Assembly: GCA_024516155.1 (NCBI GenBank)
Contig: JAJJXM010000080.1
Span: forward strand, 1-64,000
Direction of reading: 5' to 3'
Length of the DNA stretch: 64,000 nucleotides
Source: Pyronema omphalodes
Taxonomy: Eukaryota > Ascomycota > Pezizomycetes > Pezizales > Pyronemataceae
The position numbers and the translations under genes were made by a program. Under the pieces are notes generated by a model. That model was not told the origin of the DNA. It was given only the letters and a program-made list of their open reading frames with translations, and did not search any database. Shown in pieces: positions 1 to 12,807 of the stretch. Each line of letters starts with the position of its first letter. Position 1 is the first letter of the stretch.

Positions 1-561
1 TGGTGGATCTATCATTTTATTCATCACTGTATATATTGTTGACGACCAATACTAAGAATGAATAAATATACTTGGTTATAACATAGGTCTAGGGCTCTGG
101 TGTATCACTGCTCCAGACTTTTGTCGCCTCATGCAGTTGCAAATGCCATAGTGACTATAGCTGTAGGTAGATATTATTGGCAATGTCTGTGTCCTCGCCT
201 GCATTGTGAGTAAATGGCGGCAACGATAGATATTTCAGCAAGCGCTTTTAAGTTCAATCTAAGTTGTCCTCTCCTTCCCACATACAATGATAAATAAGGG
301 CCCTAATTCGAGCATTTTATTTCAATACCCAGCATCCATACTGTACGAGATCTTTATCGGAATGCAAACACTAATGCAAAATTAAGTATCAAAAACTCAT
401 TTCATTCATAGATCCGGTACTAAGCTACTCATAACAACATCATAACCCTGATCCAAAAATCAGCATTATATATCCCCCATTAACTCCCGTCTCACTACTC
501 CAAAACACCCCCAGAAATCCTTTCATATACCTCAGGGCAACTCCAAAACTCCTCTAAGGAT
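1..561. other. Intergenic, downstream of the M28 protease
   Basis: No convincing gene, RNA or repeat is visible. The stretch is AT-rich. It presumably holds the 3' UTR of the minus-strand protease that ends at 562. Confidence 0.5.
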
Positions 562-2949
562 TTATTCGAGGGTCTTCTTGGCCCTATTAATAGCATCCTC
601 AACGATTCCCACCCAGCGTTTAGCGCCTTCCCAATCCTTATCCCCAATATTCTCCACAATACCCGGGAAGGTGTCTCCTGCATATCCAGTCCATTTTCCA
701 GGAGCATAAACAACATGCTTAAACCAGCCTCTCTCATCCAATCCCTTATCATAACAGAAAGCACGGTCGAGAAACTTGTATCCAGTGTTGATTTTCCTGG
801 CTTTATACCAAAGCAAAACCCTATGCCAGAGAGGTTGAGGACGGCTAAGAGCCTCTGCAAGACGAGCTGCTTTCTCGTCATAGTCCTTTGATACGGCAGC
901 AAAGGAATCAATAGTTTGTTGAAGGTTTCCTAAAGCTGTAGTCAAGCCTGAGTCGGTACTGGGCGGAAGGCTGGACTGGATTTTGTTCAAGTAACTCTTC
1001 AAACCAGAGGCGTAGTTAGAGGCAGAGAAAGGTACAACGCTACTCTCTGAGAGCTCCAAAGCAATCAATCCCCAAATCTTAGCAACTGCCACGTGGTAAC
1101 GGAATCCAGGGTCTCCAAAACGCTCCATCCATGCAAAGGAATCATAGTTGGAGTGGTAGTGGTAAACAGTCTTGGTCTTGGAGTAGTCACTGAATCCCAT
1201 ATCGATAGATGGGATACCCAAGAAATCTTGGAAAGCTGTGTAATCAGAACCAGATCCTAGAGTGGCAATTTTCTTGGACCAAACATCGTGTACTGTGGTT
1301 GAGATGTTGCCTTGGCTTGCTGACTCGGGATCAACGATCTTTGCGGTGGCACGGTGAAGAAGCCCATCAAGAAGAGGGTTTGCACCAGCAGCAAAATCAA
1401 ATGAGGTGGCAGCTACATCGACGTTAAGATAGGCTAAAGCTCCGTTGGCGAGTTCTTTAGCATGGTCTTCCACCCATTCAGTAGATCCCAAGAGTCCATA
1501 CTCTTCTCCGTCCCAAGAAGCAAGCACGATAGTACGAGCGGGTTTCCATCCGGCTTCTTGCATCTTTCCGAAAGATCTCGCAACCTCATTCAAGGCGGCG
1601 GAACCAGAGTTGGGGTCACCGGCTCCACCGACGATCCAGGCGTCGTGGTGGTTACCAAGAATGACAGTCTCGTCTTTGATATAACCTGGGATCTTTCCAA
1701 TGACGTTCCAGAAGGGGGTAGTGACGTATTCTTGCTCGTTGTAAAGGTTGAGCTGAATACCAGGCGCGGGACCGATAGAGTAGTCTACACCCTTGTGCCA
1801 GAGCCCTCCAGTCTGCCATTGTGATCTCTTGAATTCCTTTGCAGAAGGTCCATGGCCATTAAGCTGTTTCAAAATGGGGATAGCAGCTTCGTAGGAGATG
1901 GGAAGAGAAGGGATAGATGGGATGAAATGTTGAGGGTCCTGACGAGGGGCACCAGGTTTGGATGCGTAGCCGGGAGTAGTGGGGTCACCTGGTTGCATTG
2001 ACAGGTACTGCACACTCCCACGCTGAACGGAAGAGGGGGCTCTGGCGGGTCCCTCGGGATAGGCGGCATATCCAGCGAGTTCGGTGATGCCATTATCATC
2101 ACCGGGGTCGGTGAAAAGCACAACTCCGATGGCGCCGAGTTCCTCAGCACGCTTGACCTTTAAACCACGGAAAATACCCCCGTAACGACAGAGAACAATT
2201 TTGCCCTTGAAGTCAATACCGGCAGCTTGGAGGTCTGCGTAGTCGGCGAAGGTTCCGTAATTAGCGTATACGAATTCGGCAGTTACGTTACCGCTACACC
2301 GAGTTAGAAATGAAGCTTAAGACAGCTATTAGAGAGCTTACCTCGCGGAGTATCCGTGGAACGTCGGGATCCTATCAGGGTGCGACGAGGTTGGGTCCTC
2401 CTTAAAGATATCCTCCTCCAGCTTCGCCTCGTAGATTAATTCACCAGAGGCCTTCACCATGCCTAATCTATGACCCTTAGGATAATTGGCATACATATCA
2501 TATGACACAATCTCGCTCTTAATTCCATAGCTCTCCCACAGATCCCTCGTCCACTCCATCTGCGTTAAATTCTTTCCCCCAAGATGAGGAGCCTGGGTAT
2601 AGTAGTAGCTGCTCTCCTTGATCTTTTCCACATCCGGAGTAGCCATCATGATTTCATTTAGCACTTCAATTGGGACGCGTTTCTCGTGCCATGACGTCGC
2701 AGGTTGGTCGCGACCGACAAGCTTGTCATATCCACCGCCGGGGAAAGGAAGGTCCGGGAAAATAAAAAGCGCAAGAGCAACGTAGAGAAGACCCGCGCCA
2801 ATAGCTCCAGTGAGGGCGCGTTTGAAGACGCGTTTCTTTGGTTGTCTAGGTTGCGAATATTCAGGGTAGTTCGATAAGAGCTGTTGGTGCGCTTCCAGCT
2901 CTTTTAGGGACGTCATTGTGCTGGTGTCAAGATGTTGTCGACGGTCCAC
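562..2949 (-). CDS. M28 metallopeptidase, glutamate carboxypeptidase II / transferrin-receptor-like (Vps70/Tre family)
   Basis: Two exons (2342-2949 and 562-2293) joined across a 48-bp intron (2294-2341) give about 779 residues, the usual length for the GCPII family. Residues about 45-68 form one hydrophobic segment after a basic stretch (KKRVFKR), so a type II membrane protein is expected. A PA domain follows (FKGKIVLCRYGG). The M28 zinc core then shows the ligands in order: NHHDAW (His, Asp region), GGAGDPNSGSAALNE, WDGEEYGLLGSTEW (catalytic and ligand Glu pair), LNVDVAATS (Asp) and TVYHYHSNYDSF (His). The block GSGSDYTAFQDFLGIPSID matches the family substrate pocket. The C-terminal helical dimerisation domain is present. 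The yeast relatives Vps70 and Tre1/Tre2 act in vacuolar sorting and transporter ubiquitylation; which role applies here cannot be read from sequence. A downstream start at 2916 (MTSLKEL) is possible. No break was seen. Confidence 0.9.
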
Positions 2950-4488
2950 AAATGGGTGGGGAGAGGTCTATTATATAGGTATATCCCACTCGCGGAGTTC
3001 TGGGTTCCCGGAATGGTATATTGCGGGTTGTTGCGCCGTGAGCATACAAATTGTGGAGATATCGAATTGTAACGTCATTGCGCAAGCTCACGTGAGGTTT
3101 AGGGTTGCTTTGACCGCGTCGGAGTTTGGCCGGCGGGTCCACCTTCTGTTACCGGGAATTTTGCGGAGGATAATTGATAATCCTCAGGGAATAGAACATC
3201 GGTTAAGAATTGAGTGTTTTATCAATAGAAAATAGCGAGCTGCGAAATTGAGCAAGAAATTGAAAGATCAGTTCATCTGTCGATGTTATCAATGATTCGA
3301 TGATAGAATACCTTGCCATATTGATCCATAAAGTTGCCATTTCCAGACAGCACGACTTCTTATGATCGCCTCGGTAGATCTAATGTCAAAGCATCCCCAA
3401 AAGTGGGGCTGTCAATGGCTCGCATATCTGGCAGCTCTCTACTGGGCTGCCGAAATAAGCTTTTGAGCTTCTTCTTTCCCCGCTGGATCTGCGCTGCGCA
3501 CGCATTATCAACACATTACCCGCTCCGGTGAATCTCACGGTGACATCCGAAGAGAACATCTGAGCTGTAGGCTTAGGGCTTAACTATTTATCCATCGCAC
3601 ATCTACTTGATAGACTTGATATAAAAACCGGGACAAAGCCCGTGCCAAGAGTGCACCAAACGACGGATACAAATTAACATTACTCGATATGCCCGTTAAG
3701 AAGGTATCAGTTACCAACTCTCCGGGCTTTAAGTCAATAAATGCGGAATACAAAGCCCGCTGTGAGGTGAAATTGGAATAAGAGATGGATCTAAAGAATG
3801 CAGTGGCGGGATTTCGCGGGAAGCAGAGCTGTGTTAAAGAATCACATATGATGCTACAATATTATCGACGTCTATATCAGATAAACATTGAGTAAGCAGG
3901 CAACCTATAACTCAATCTGATATCATACAATTTATCGGAAATTTCCGGTGATCGAACATCAATCACGTCAATCTCGGGAAATTTTTATCCCGGCTGATAC
4001 CACGCATTACAGTATATTGATGATTCACCATGACTTATCTCCCCACTTGAATAAACAAAGAAGCCTGTAAGGAGGGTGAGGAGAGACAAGAACAGCTCAA
4101 AACGAGTGCTTCACGGAATATCACTGAATTACTGCGCAGAGAGCAGAGGCAGAAAGTATAGTACATATGTAAACACATTCACGTTGGTACTCCAAATGCT
4201 TTAAATCCTCCAGATTCATAAATATGTTTCTATCAGTACTTGGTGGATATATGTCAATTCTCAGTGGGTTGTGATGATTGGTCTGTCCTCGAGTAGACTA
4301 TTTGGCATTCCGTATGTTAATAGCCAGTAATAGAGCTAGAGTTCACCACAAACCTCCATGATACCAAGTCTACAAGTGATGTAACGAGGTAGTTCTATCT
4401 ACTAGCTGCTTCTATAACTGTACCGACATGTAAACTGTACTCAGTTGAAAGAAATACAAATCAAAAGAAATATTCTTTAAACCGCAGC
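2950..4488. other. Intergenic, upstream of the M28 protease
   Basis: A TATA-like stretch (CTATATAATAG on the minus strand, about 2967-2980) lies close upstream of the protease start. The rest up to the TIR element has no supported gene. Confidence 0.4.
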
Positions 4489-4494
4489 CCCCAA

Positions 4495-5270
4495 GCAGAC
4501 CTCCCAGTCGTACAAACCAGTTTAAAATGACGACCAAAACGGACTGTACGAACTGTTGGAATATGAGAACTGTACGGCCACCCAGTTCAGTTTACTGTCA
4601 GTAATATAAACTGGTTAAACTGCGAAAACCAGTTAACTGAATGCAAGGCTTGGCAAACCAGGTGAACTGTTCAAAACTGCGAAAACTGGTTTGTCCGGAG
4701 GAACTGGTTTATGAAGGGGAAATAAATATCATTCAGTGCATGCATAAAAAACTTCTATCCTAATTTGGTCCTCAGAAATCACAACTGACGCCTACAAATG
4801 AAGCTCTTGAGCCCCTCAATGACTTCCAGAGTATTTGCCTGCATTAAATGGCGGTCCGATATAATGATCCGCTTGCATTTGGAAAACAGCAGCCCAGACG
4901 TGGCAGTCATCGCGAGAACTGAGAGAATGTTCACCGCCATTTTGTCAAGGCTAGGAAATCTGGTTACCAGAAGCTGGTGAAATGAGGAGGGTTGAGGTAC
5001 TGGCAGGCTCGGCCACCGGTGGGTTCAAACGAGGTTGAATACAGTATTTATTCCTGCATGCACTGGTTCCCGATGCGGTTAAACTGGTTTGTATTTATCG
5101 AGTCCGTTTAATCAGTGCACTGCAGTTACCTGGTTCTATGGACCCCTGAAAACTGAACCAACTGTCTATCCGGGACACCAAAACTGCACCAACTAACTGT
5201 GAATTGTCAGTTCAGTTTACCTGGTTTACGATTTTACCCGGTAAACTGGCTATACGGTTGGGAGGTCTGC
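4495..5270. mobile_element. Non-autonomous TIR DNA transposon with internal ACTGGTTT-type subrepeats
   Basis: The two ends are inverted: the left end starts GCAGACCTCCCAGTCGTACA and the reverse complement of the right end starts GCAGACCTCCCAACCGTATA. The first 12 bases are perfect and similarity continues for about 30. Both sides are flanked by CCCCAA (4489-4494 and 5271-5276), a 6-bp target duplication (7 bp if the extra C is counted). The ends are packed with many copies of AAACTGGTTT/AACCAGTT-like words in both orientations. The middle (4790-4980) has no transposase-like frame. The superfamily is not assigned. Confidence 0.75.
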
Positions 5271-5276
5271 CCCCAA

Positions 5277-8200
5277 GCTCCAGCATATGATACTACCAAG
5301 CTACAAATGACAGTCAGTGGTCAGGTGTTATAACATTAGGAATTCATAAACCCCATCCTAAAGCACAAAAGCCCTTAAAGATTGAAACTCATGAATATTG
5401 GAAATGTTGTTTATGATAAATATCTGGCTGATACAAATCAATGTAACAATCCGGAGATTATTGCAGGGGATTGGACGGACGGGCTGGTACGGTTGTAACA
5501 GAAGGTATCAAATACAAATCATGTTACGATGATATCGATAATGTTAAGAAGAGACTAGTATTGCTGGAAGATATCTCCAAGAGTTTCGGAAAACGGCCTG
5601 GTGCGTTGAAGCTGGGCAAGCGACAGTTAACAGAACTATTTGTGGAAACTCATCGTATTCGGGTGCTCAATATGATAACATTTTTCTTGGGATGTATATT
5701 TTGCAGTCCCGTTTGGTTTTATGAAATACTACAGTTACCTTCAGAAAACATTTGGGACGACTCCCCTTTTCCAACGAATTCCATCATCATCGAACTACTA
5801 CTAGCTTTTCCATTGCTCGTTTCTGGTTCCTAATTAAAGTAACGCCTATGATAGTGTCCTTCAGACCCTTTTTCTCCTTTCTACTACTTGGTACAAGGCA
5901 AGATCTTTCAGGGTTCTCGATGATTGACTCGTTCATGTATGGGAAAACAAAGCTTTTATATAAGGACTAAACGCCAAGGATTGGAAAACTCGTCTACATT
6001 CGGTAGCCACTGATTCGCTCAACGAGCATTCTCGGCTTAGACGTTCTGCTACAAATACAGGAGATTATGTATTTTGACCATCATACTTTCTTTTTTTTCA
6101 GGAGATGACGTTTTGATGTTGGGGGTGGAAATTTGAATGTGACTGTTTCAAATATAAAGCTCCTGGACCCGGCTTAGTTTTCGAGTGATCACCTATGAAC
6201 CCACAGCAAACTCTCCCCAGGAGGCACATAGACTCCGTTACCCAAGTCCTTTCTACGAAATTCTCCGAGTCTCAGCCTTAGTGGCATTTATGAGTCTCCA
6301 CTTTTGTACATGGAGCAGGCAGCTGCAGACTCGGTAGACAGCATTCCCCAATTGCACTTCCTTCGGTCAAAGTAAAGTGCAAGTTGTCGTGCAAATCGAG
6401 GTGCAAACATGCAAACAGCCTATGATAAACCAATTGATGACATACTCGGAAACTTGGGCGTCATTACGACGAATGTTTCTTGGAACTGACTGCTGCAGAC
6501 GCATGCACCGTCTATCTTTGGGGGCTTTCTGAGGGAGCTCGTGCTGTTCAGACCACTACTCAGTGAGTAATCATGCTGATTTAGCTAGAGATAATATGGA
6601 ATTCTGGATTTTAAATCTGCCGCATGAATTATTGGTGGTAGCTCCAGACTTCATCATTCGGTTGCTGGCTCAGCCTTCAGCAAGAAATGCCAGTACACCA
6701 GTCCCCCAACTCATACGGATATTTCAATTTTTTGTGCACGCAAACATCGGTACTCATATAAATCTCATGGCCCTTGGGATAGCTGACAACGCAGACAGTG
6801 GGATCCGCGGGCTCCCGAGCTCGTTGCGGCCTGCATTTAATCTGCGCAAATTCTGTCTTGGCAGTTGGCCGCCGCTATTAGTAGTCAGCAGCTGTTGGTC
6901 TGTACTCTCCTGTACCTGAATTGACACACAACTCCACCATTCTCCACTTTCGTCCATTCACATCACGGTTCGACAAAATTCCTAACGATAACGAGCAACT
7001 GATCGCCGGTAATTTACCTTTTCTGTAAAGAAACCAATCCGTTATGCATGACGTCTGATCTATCTTAGAGCGTCATGGCCGGTGATCATGCGCATGCTCA
7101 TTCGAGTGAGAGACATGATGGGATAGTGCACATGCTTGTCATACAGCTTCAGCCTCGGCCAGGCACGGCCCCCAAGCGCCCGATTTTGTTCTCACACCGC
7201 TCATGGCCCATATCCAACCCCCCCGATATAACCGCCCACCGATATATGCACCTGTTACCCCGCCCGATCGTGGCCATAGGTATCCCAGCCTTGACATATC
7301 ACTCCTCAATCTTTGTGGATACGGCCCTCGCCTCGCAGAGGTTACACTGCCGTTGAAGATTGAGGACTTGGGGAATGAGGGATAAGTATCGGACTGGTCA
7401 GACGTCGTCGAGAAACAGACTCCGTCTGCCGCAAGTGGGGTGTCACCAGATCCCCAGGTAGTCACCAAGGTTCCATCAAGGTTTTGCAGCTCGCGAACGA
7501 GCAAGCACGCTTCAGGATTCTTAAGCCCTTACAGGCTGGAATTTACCCATTATTCGTGCGACTGGCCTGCTGATGCACGGCTATGGTGGCCCGTCCGGGC
7601 TGTTGGACCAATTACAAAATTCGCTTCAAGATACCGCCTGTACGGCGATAATAGATACCGTATGGTCAGCCAATTGAGAATTTACCTTTTGCACAAGCCG
7701 GGCTGGAAATTGATATCACCTCCGACCAGGCCCTCAGACACCAGACCACTTATCGCCTTGCATGTCGTATGCATGATGGATAATACAGCCAGGAAGGCGT
7801 GAGGCTGGACTGCGGCGGACGCAAGCAAACAACTTTGTGAAAAGCAAGAGGGGTAGGATATGGTGCCAATTGGTTTACCACAAGGCAGCCGTGAAAATAT
7901 CAGAATATCCGTCAGGCAATTGGAACTGGATTGCGTGTGTTGCAGCTTCGAGCTTGCCTTATCAGAGAGAGCATGTTGTCCGGCATATCAAGGCCAACCG
8001 GTCATTGGCGGGCATTTGCCTTGTCTGCAACTGCTGAATGTGAAGCATGGCAGTTCTTGAAATGCATTTTCCATTGGACGAGTTCGCTTCAGTGCATGCG
8101 GATAGCCGGGCAAGATTTTAGTCCATTTCGTCCAACTGTGTGGTCCAAGTTTGTCTATCCCCGCTTTCTTTACCAGCTTCCTGGCCGAATTTATCTGGGA

Positions 8201-8471
8201 ATTCTCTTGAAAGCAGTTTTCATCGATCGCGACTTGCTTGCTTACTGTGGTGTAGCTGGTGCAGCTGGTGCAGCTAGTGAGTGCTAGACGCCCTCTCGCC
8301 AACCTTGTTGCTATCAACCCGCTAGCTCCAAGTCAATCGCCCCCTCTTTCAAAGGCTGTCACCATCCCCTCCTTCCACCATCTCAGGCTGTCACCTCCTC
8401 CCAACACCACAGCCCGACCAGGCTTTGACTTGTTCCCCCCCCTATGTCTGCTAATTAGCAACGTCCCCGCC
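5277..8471. other. Intergenic, no supported gene
   Basis: Open frames at 5471-5833, 6563-6919 and 7139-7504 (minus) show no recognisable domain and no splice or codon support. A CA/GA-rich stretch is seen at 8248-8280 just before the Gag-C2H2 gene, and pyrimidine-rich sequence leads into its start. The rest looks like decayed, unidentified sequence. Confidence 0.4.
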
Positions 8472-9938
8472 ATGGCCGCCTCCGCCGCAAACGACCCCAT
8501 GGTCCCCGCCTTAACCGGCCCCCAAAACTACCCCATCTGGCGACAATCTCTGAAGTCGCTTCTGAATAGCAAAGGGCTATGGAAGCTCGTTGACGGCAAG
8601 GAGACTCACAATCCTTCGAAGCCCATGGCATTGGGTTCATCAGCATGGGAATCCGAATTCTCAACCTCCACAGACCTCGCATACGCTGAACGCAATGAGC
8701 TCGCCTACGACCTCTTAATCATCAATATTGACCCGTCTTTGCAAGCCCATGTCGCCCACTGTAAAGACGATGGAAAGGCTGCTTGGGAAACCTTCAAACG
8801 CTTGTTCGATCCCAGCAACATCACACCCTCTCGGCTGCAGCTACGCCGGGACCTGTACCTCCCCCAGAAACTCGGGGAGTCGATTCGCGCGTACCTTGAC
8901 CGCAAAGAAGCTGTAGCAAAACAGCTACAAGAATCATACACCGGAATAGACGATAATGAAGTTTGCGATGCTATTCTAATTGGGGTGGAGGAGCGCTACA
9001 GAGAGATGGTAGACATGCTGGGTAAACGTGGAGGTTATACGCTGAAGGAAGTCAAAGAATCTCTTCTCAAAGCTGAGAAAGAGCTCCCAGCAGTATCCAC
9101 ACCTGTACAATCAATGGAAGGAAACCGGAAACAACTGCTAGGAGCAGGCGCAGATATCAATGTCTCCCCTAGTACCCCATTGCGGCCCGCACCATCCAAG
9201 AGACCCCACTCACCTGGCCCAGCCGGCCAAACCGATGTCGATAAGAAACGATCCCGTAGCTCCCGAAAACCTCGATTCGTCCCCGTGCTCCCTGCCGACG
9301 CGGGAAATTCCACTCCCGTTGCCAACAGCGCAACCGATGGAGCTGTAGTACCCACAGCGGGTGCAGCCAATGCAGCTCCAGTAGTTGCGGGCACGTCAAC
9401 ATCCCTGGTCCCGGCCTCATCCACCACCACCCCTGTCCCCGCCACTACCATACCCACTACCGATAGTCGTCCCTTCACCTGTCTTTTTGGTTTCGCATCC
9501 TGTAGCCAAACCTTCAGCTCTAAAAATGAGTGGAAGCGCCATATCAACCATATTCACCTGCAGCTTTACTACTGGCGATGCGATTTTCCTGGTTGCGCGA
9601 ACCGCAAGGCTTACTTCAACCGAAAGGATTTGTTCGGACAGCACCTTAAGCGGATGCATGCACCTGCAAATTCTGGAGAGATCCAGGAGCGGTGTAAAAA
9701 AGAACGAAGGAAGCCCCCGGAAAGAAGTGTCTGTGGGTTTTGTTCCAGGGTATTTGAAGGGCAGGGAGGTTGGGAGGCTTGTGTTGATCATGTGGGTGAA
9801 CATTATACGAACGGTGCTACTGGAAGAGACTGGAAAACCGATGAAGGGTTTGTGGATTGGGCCGTTAGGGAGGGAGTAGTGATGAAAGGCGAAGGAGGAC
9901 AACTGGCCGCGGAGACAAGGGTAGTACCGATTGACTAG
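8472..9938 (+). CDS. Copia-type Gag domain fused to fungal C2H2 zinc fingers
   Basis: A single exon of 488 residues; the start at 8472 has a good context (CCGCCATGG), and the open frame extends upstream without clear support. Residues about 8-200 match LTR/copia Gag (UBN2 / gag-polypeptide): LTGPQNYPIWRQSLKSLL, AAWETFKRLFDPS, SRLQLRRDLYLPQKLGESIRAYL in order, and DNEVCDAILIGVEERYREMV. The CCHC knuckle that normally follows Gag is absent, and there is no protease, integrase or reverse transcriptase downstream. A Pro/Ala/Thr-rich linker with basic KKRSRSSRKPR follows. The last 160 residues carry three C2H2-like fingers (C-x6-C with NEWKRHINHIH; CDFPGC with FNRKDLFGQHLKRMH; CGFC with WEACVDHVGEHY) and the DWAVREGVV tail, an arrangement known from a fungal C2H2 protein family. 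It is likely a nuclear, domesticated chimaera. A chance joining of a Gag remnant to a C2H2 gene is the alternative. Confidence 0.8.
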   Translation: MAASAANDPMVPALTGPQNYPIWRQSLKSLLNSKGLWKLVDGKETHNPSKPMALGSSAWESEFSTSTDLAYAERNELAYDLLIINIDPSLQAHVAHCKDDGKAAWETFKRLFDPSNITPSRLQLRRDLYLPQKLGESIRAYLDRKEAVAKQLQESYTGIDDNEVCDAILIGVEERYREMVDMLGKRGGYTLKEVKESLLKAEKELPAVSTPVQSMEGNRKQLLGAGADINVSPSTPLRPAPSKRPHSPGPAGQTDVDKKRSRSSRKPRFVPVLPADAGNSTPVANSATDGAVVPTAGAANAAPVVAGTSTSLVPASSTTTPVPATTIPTTDSRPFTCLFGFASCSQTFSSKNEWKRHINHIHLQLYYWRCDFPGCANRKAYFNRKDLFGQHLKRMHAPANSGEIQERCKKERRKPPERSVCGFCSRVFEGQGGWEACVDHVGEHYTNGATGRDWKTDEGFVDWAVREGVVMKGEGGQLAAETRVVPID

Positions 9939-11145
9939 CATGAAACGGTATTGAAACTTAGACCGCAATTCGAAGACAAATCGGAACGACAAGGTCAGAA
10001 GCTGGGTTGAAGTGATAATCAAGGTCGTGATTTGGAATATCATTGATGGAGACAAGACAGGACTCCATTCAGACTTGGGAATATTGTCACGGGGGTTTTC
10101 ATCTTTATCTTTCTTTATCCCTTTTTTTTTATCAATGTTTATTGCTTCTTGTTTGCTGTTTATGTTATTATTGATTCCCCTTCCTTTTTTGTTCATTGTT
10201 TATTTATCATGATTTGTTTGTTTGTTATCTGAGTTTGTTCAAGTTACCGCGGAGTAAGTGGCGTGGGCGTCGGGAGCGTTTGATGATTTTTTATCTTGTT
10301 AGCTATTTGTTTATTATTGCGGACTTTTTGTAACGGGAAGTGGGTACAAGGCGAAGAAGGGTATGCAGGGTGGAGTTATTGGGCATGGTAGGCAGCAGAG
10401 GGGTTATATATTTGGCACCAGTCAAGAGATTGTGATATCCTGGCGAGGTTAGCGAAGTTTGTGGAGTTATCGAAGTTAGTGGAGTATTGAAGTTATCGAA
10501 ACTATGGAAGAGAAGTGGTTTTAGTCTGGTTTTATAGCTTGTTTTTTTGTTGATTGTGTGGGAATGAAAATGCATTTCGTTTTGGAATCGTTGAAAGTTT
10601 TGTTTTTTATATTATATCCCTTTGAACTTCGAAATTTCTACTACATATCTACATTTGGGCTTTGAAAGGGATCTTTGATTACAGGCATTGGCATTTGGGT
10701 TAGGCGATTTTTATTTCATGATGAAATCACCATCTAGCTGAACGTTTCTGACCTGTTAGTCCACCACCCCTATGCTTATCATGCAACCACCGGCCACTTC
10801 TATGTATCGACAAAGATTTGATTACAGGTCTATCCGGGCCTTGCGTGGTATATGGCATACTAGGCGGAGCGTGAGGAGGTTGTGGCATGCAAGGATGAGG
10901 GGCGAGATGTGGAGTCGAGCGACCAAGTCATGGCTTCTCAATCGCCTATCAATTTCCATACAGATTACATACAAACCATTATCTCAACCCACGCTAGTTA
11001 TTTACACCGGCCGTTCAAGTTTTGAACGGTAAATGGTTGAGTCATTTGTGAAGTGTATCACCATAGGTTTTATCTGAAAATCTTCTCGATTCTGATTGTA
11101 ATCTGGAAGATATTGTAATACGGGAATTATGCAAGGCAATAGATG

Positions 11146-11232
11146 CGGCTTTCTGGGAAAGGTTATGATGTATGCTACAGTTTTATTACATTCCAGAGGC
11201 ACTGGCTTTTACCTCAAAGTCTCGCTGGGATT
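11146..11232 (-). repeat. LINE 3'-end remnant (same family as 28578-30052)
   Basis: About 80 bases align with 28632-28712: both contain AAGGTTATGAYGTATGCYACAG near one end and GTCTCGCTGGGATYCGCCCCAG near the other. It is read as a decayed 3' UTR piece of the element whose RNase H domain survives at 29-30 kb. Confidence 0.5.
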
Positions 11233-12785
11233 CGCCCCAGAACTGGATTTTGGTGGTTCGTGCGCTTCATGAATCCTTCTGCTTCTTTCTGAGTTTCCTA
11301 TGTGTTTTGAGGTTTCATAATTCATAGTCATAGCCTGGCAAATTGTATCGGAAATTTAGATTTAGATTTGGCTAATACCGCGACTTAGTACTTTAATACG
11401 CAAGGAAGTAATGACTAATATGAAACACTCACTCTGAAACCACCGCTTTTATTCTTTTACTATAGAGTGTAACTTATCTTTTCTTTTTCTTTTCGCGGTA
11501 GTTATTCCCATTTGTAATCAACTAATATTAGGGGATGAGATGGAGTTTTATTTACGATGTCTAGATTCTGGGTTCTTGGTCAAATGGCAGTAGTACACTG
11601 AAGAATACAAACCTCAGGTAGGTCGGGCCAAAAGATAGATGGAATTTACGATGTGATAGATTTAAGGTAAAGTTTGAACAGCATTCTACATTATCGATAT
11701 GTATTAATGGAATATGTTATTTCAATAATCTTGTTAATCACGATAATCTCAAACCCCTATAAACACAATATATCCCACCCAGTCCGTTCAGTCCGTCACA
11801 CTTCCCAAATACCATAGGTTTCCGCTTGGTTGATAACAACACATTCACTTTTATACCTATTATAAAACATAGCCATGGATTACTACGGCTACAGTTCCGC
11901 TGTCATCATAAGCATCAGGATCACGGAGACCACAAGGAGCCAGTGGAACATATATATACGCAAGTTATCCATTATCTACCAACTAAGTTATGAAACCCTT
12001 AAACTATACCTTACAACCTAGTAAACGCCCACACTATATACAATTTATGCTACGGAACATTTATTTCTCTTTCCCCCCACGCCACAAGACTCCATTTCTG
12101 CACTTTTAAGCCCTTTTCCTAAAAGCAAGCGGGGGATAAATCAAATATATCCGAATATCCGAGTCCCAAGCACCCAGGGTCCACCGTCCAAGACGAAACA
12201 AGTGCACTTTTTTATAAACTCCCAAAGCCAATCTTTATTTTGGTTTATCTTATGTCGACGATCTATTACGTAATATCAATCGTGGATTTTCGGGGAGAAC
12301 TCCGGATATGATATGGGCGATGAGTTATGTGGTAAAGTATTTTATCTGCTCATCCATTTGTTTGTTTACTTGTTTGTTTAGGAAAGTAGGGTGGACGTAT
12401 ATAGCATGCTTACAGTTATGCAGCCCCGAGGACGAAGACGGAGACGGGGACGGGGACATAGCCGTCTATATATATGCACCTATGTCTTTATGCATGATAT
12501 GGTATATAGTTAGGAAACGGGATACCTCACTCCATGATCACAAAAATGTTTCCCCCAGTGCATAGACCAAAGCTAACCCTACATAAAGTTTCAATTCTCT
12601 ATATCTGCATCCAAAACCATACTAATTCCCCGCACCTTCTGCACCTTTGCACTTTCTGCAAGGCTGACCCAAACTCGTAGGTTGTACATGAGCACATGAT
12701 ATGCATATAACCAAACCAGCCTTGTTTCTCCACCGGCTACTGTAGTATGTACCGCCAATTCTTCTTTTTACCGTGTCACAAGGGC

Positions 12786-12807
12786 TATGTATGTATGTAT
12801 GTATGTA
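12786..12807. repeat. TATG microsatellite
   Basis: About five and a half perfect TATG units. Confidence 0.8.

Noticed and set aside
5471..5833. 120-codon frame in the 5-6 kb spacer
   Set aside because: No recognised domain, no paralogue in the window, and no start or splice support.
9417..10196. 259-codon minus-strand frame overlapping the Gag-C2H2 gene
   Set aside because: Antisense shadow of the finger region running into AT-rich flank; no recognisable domain.
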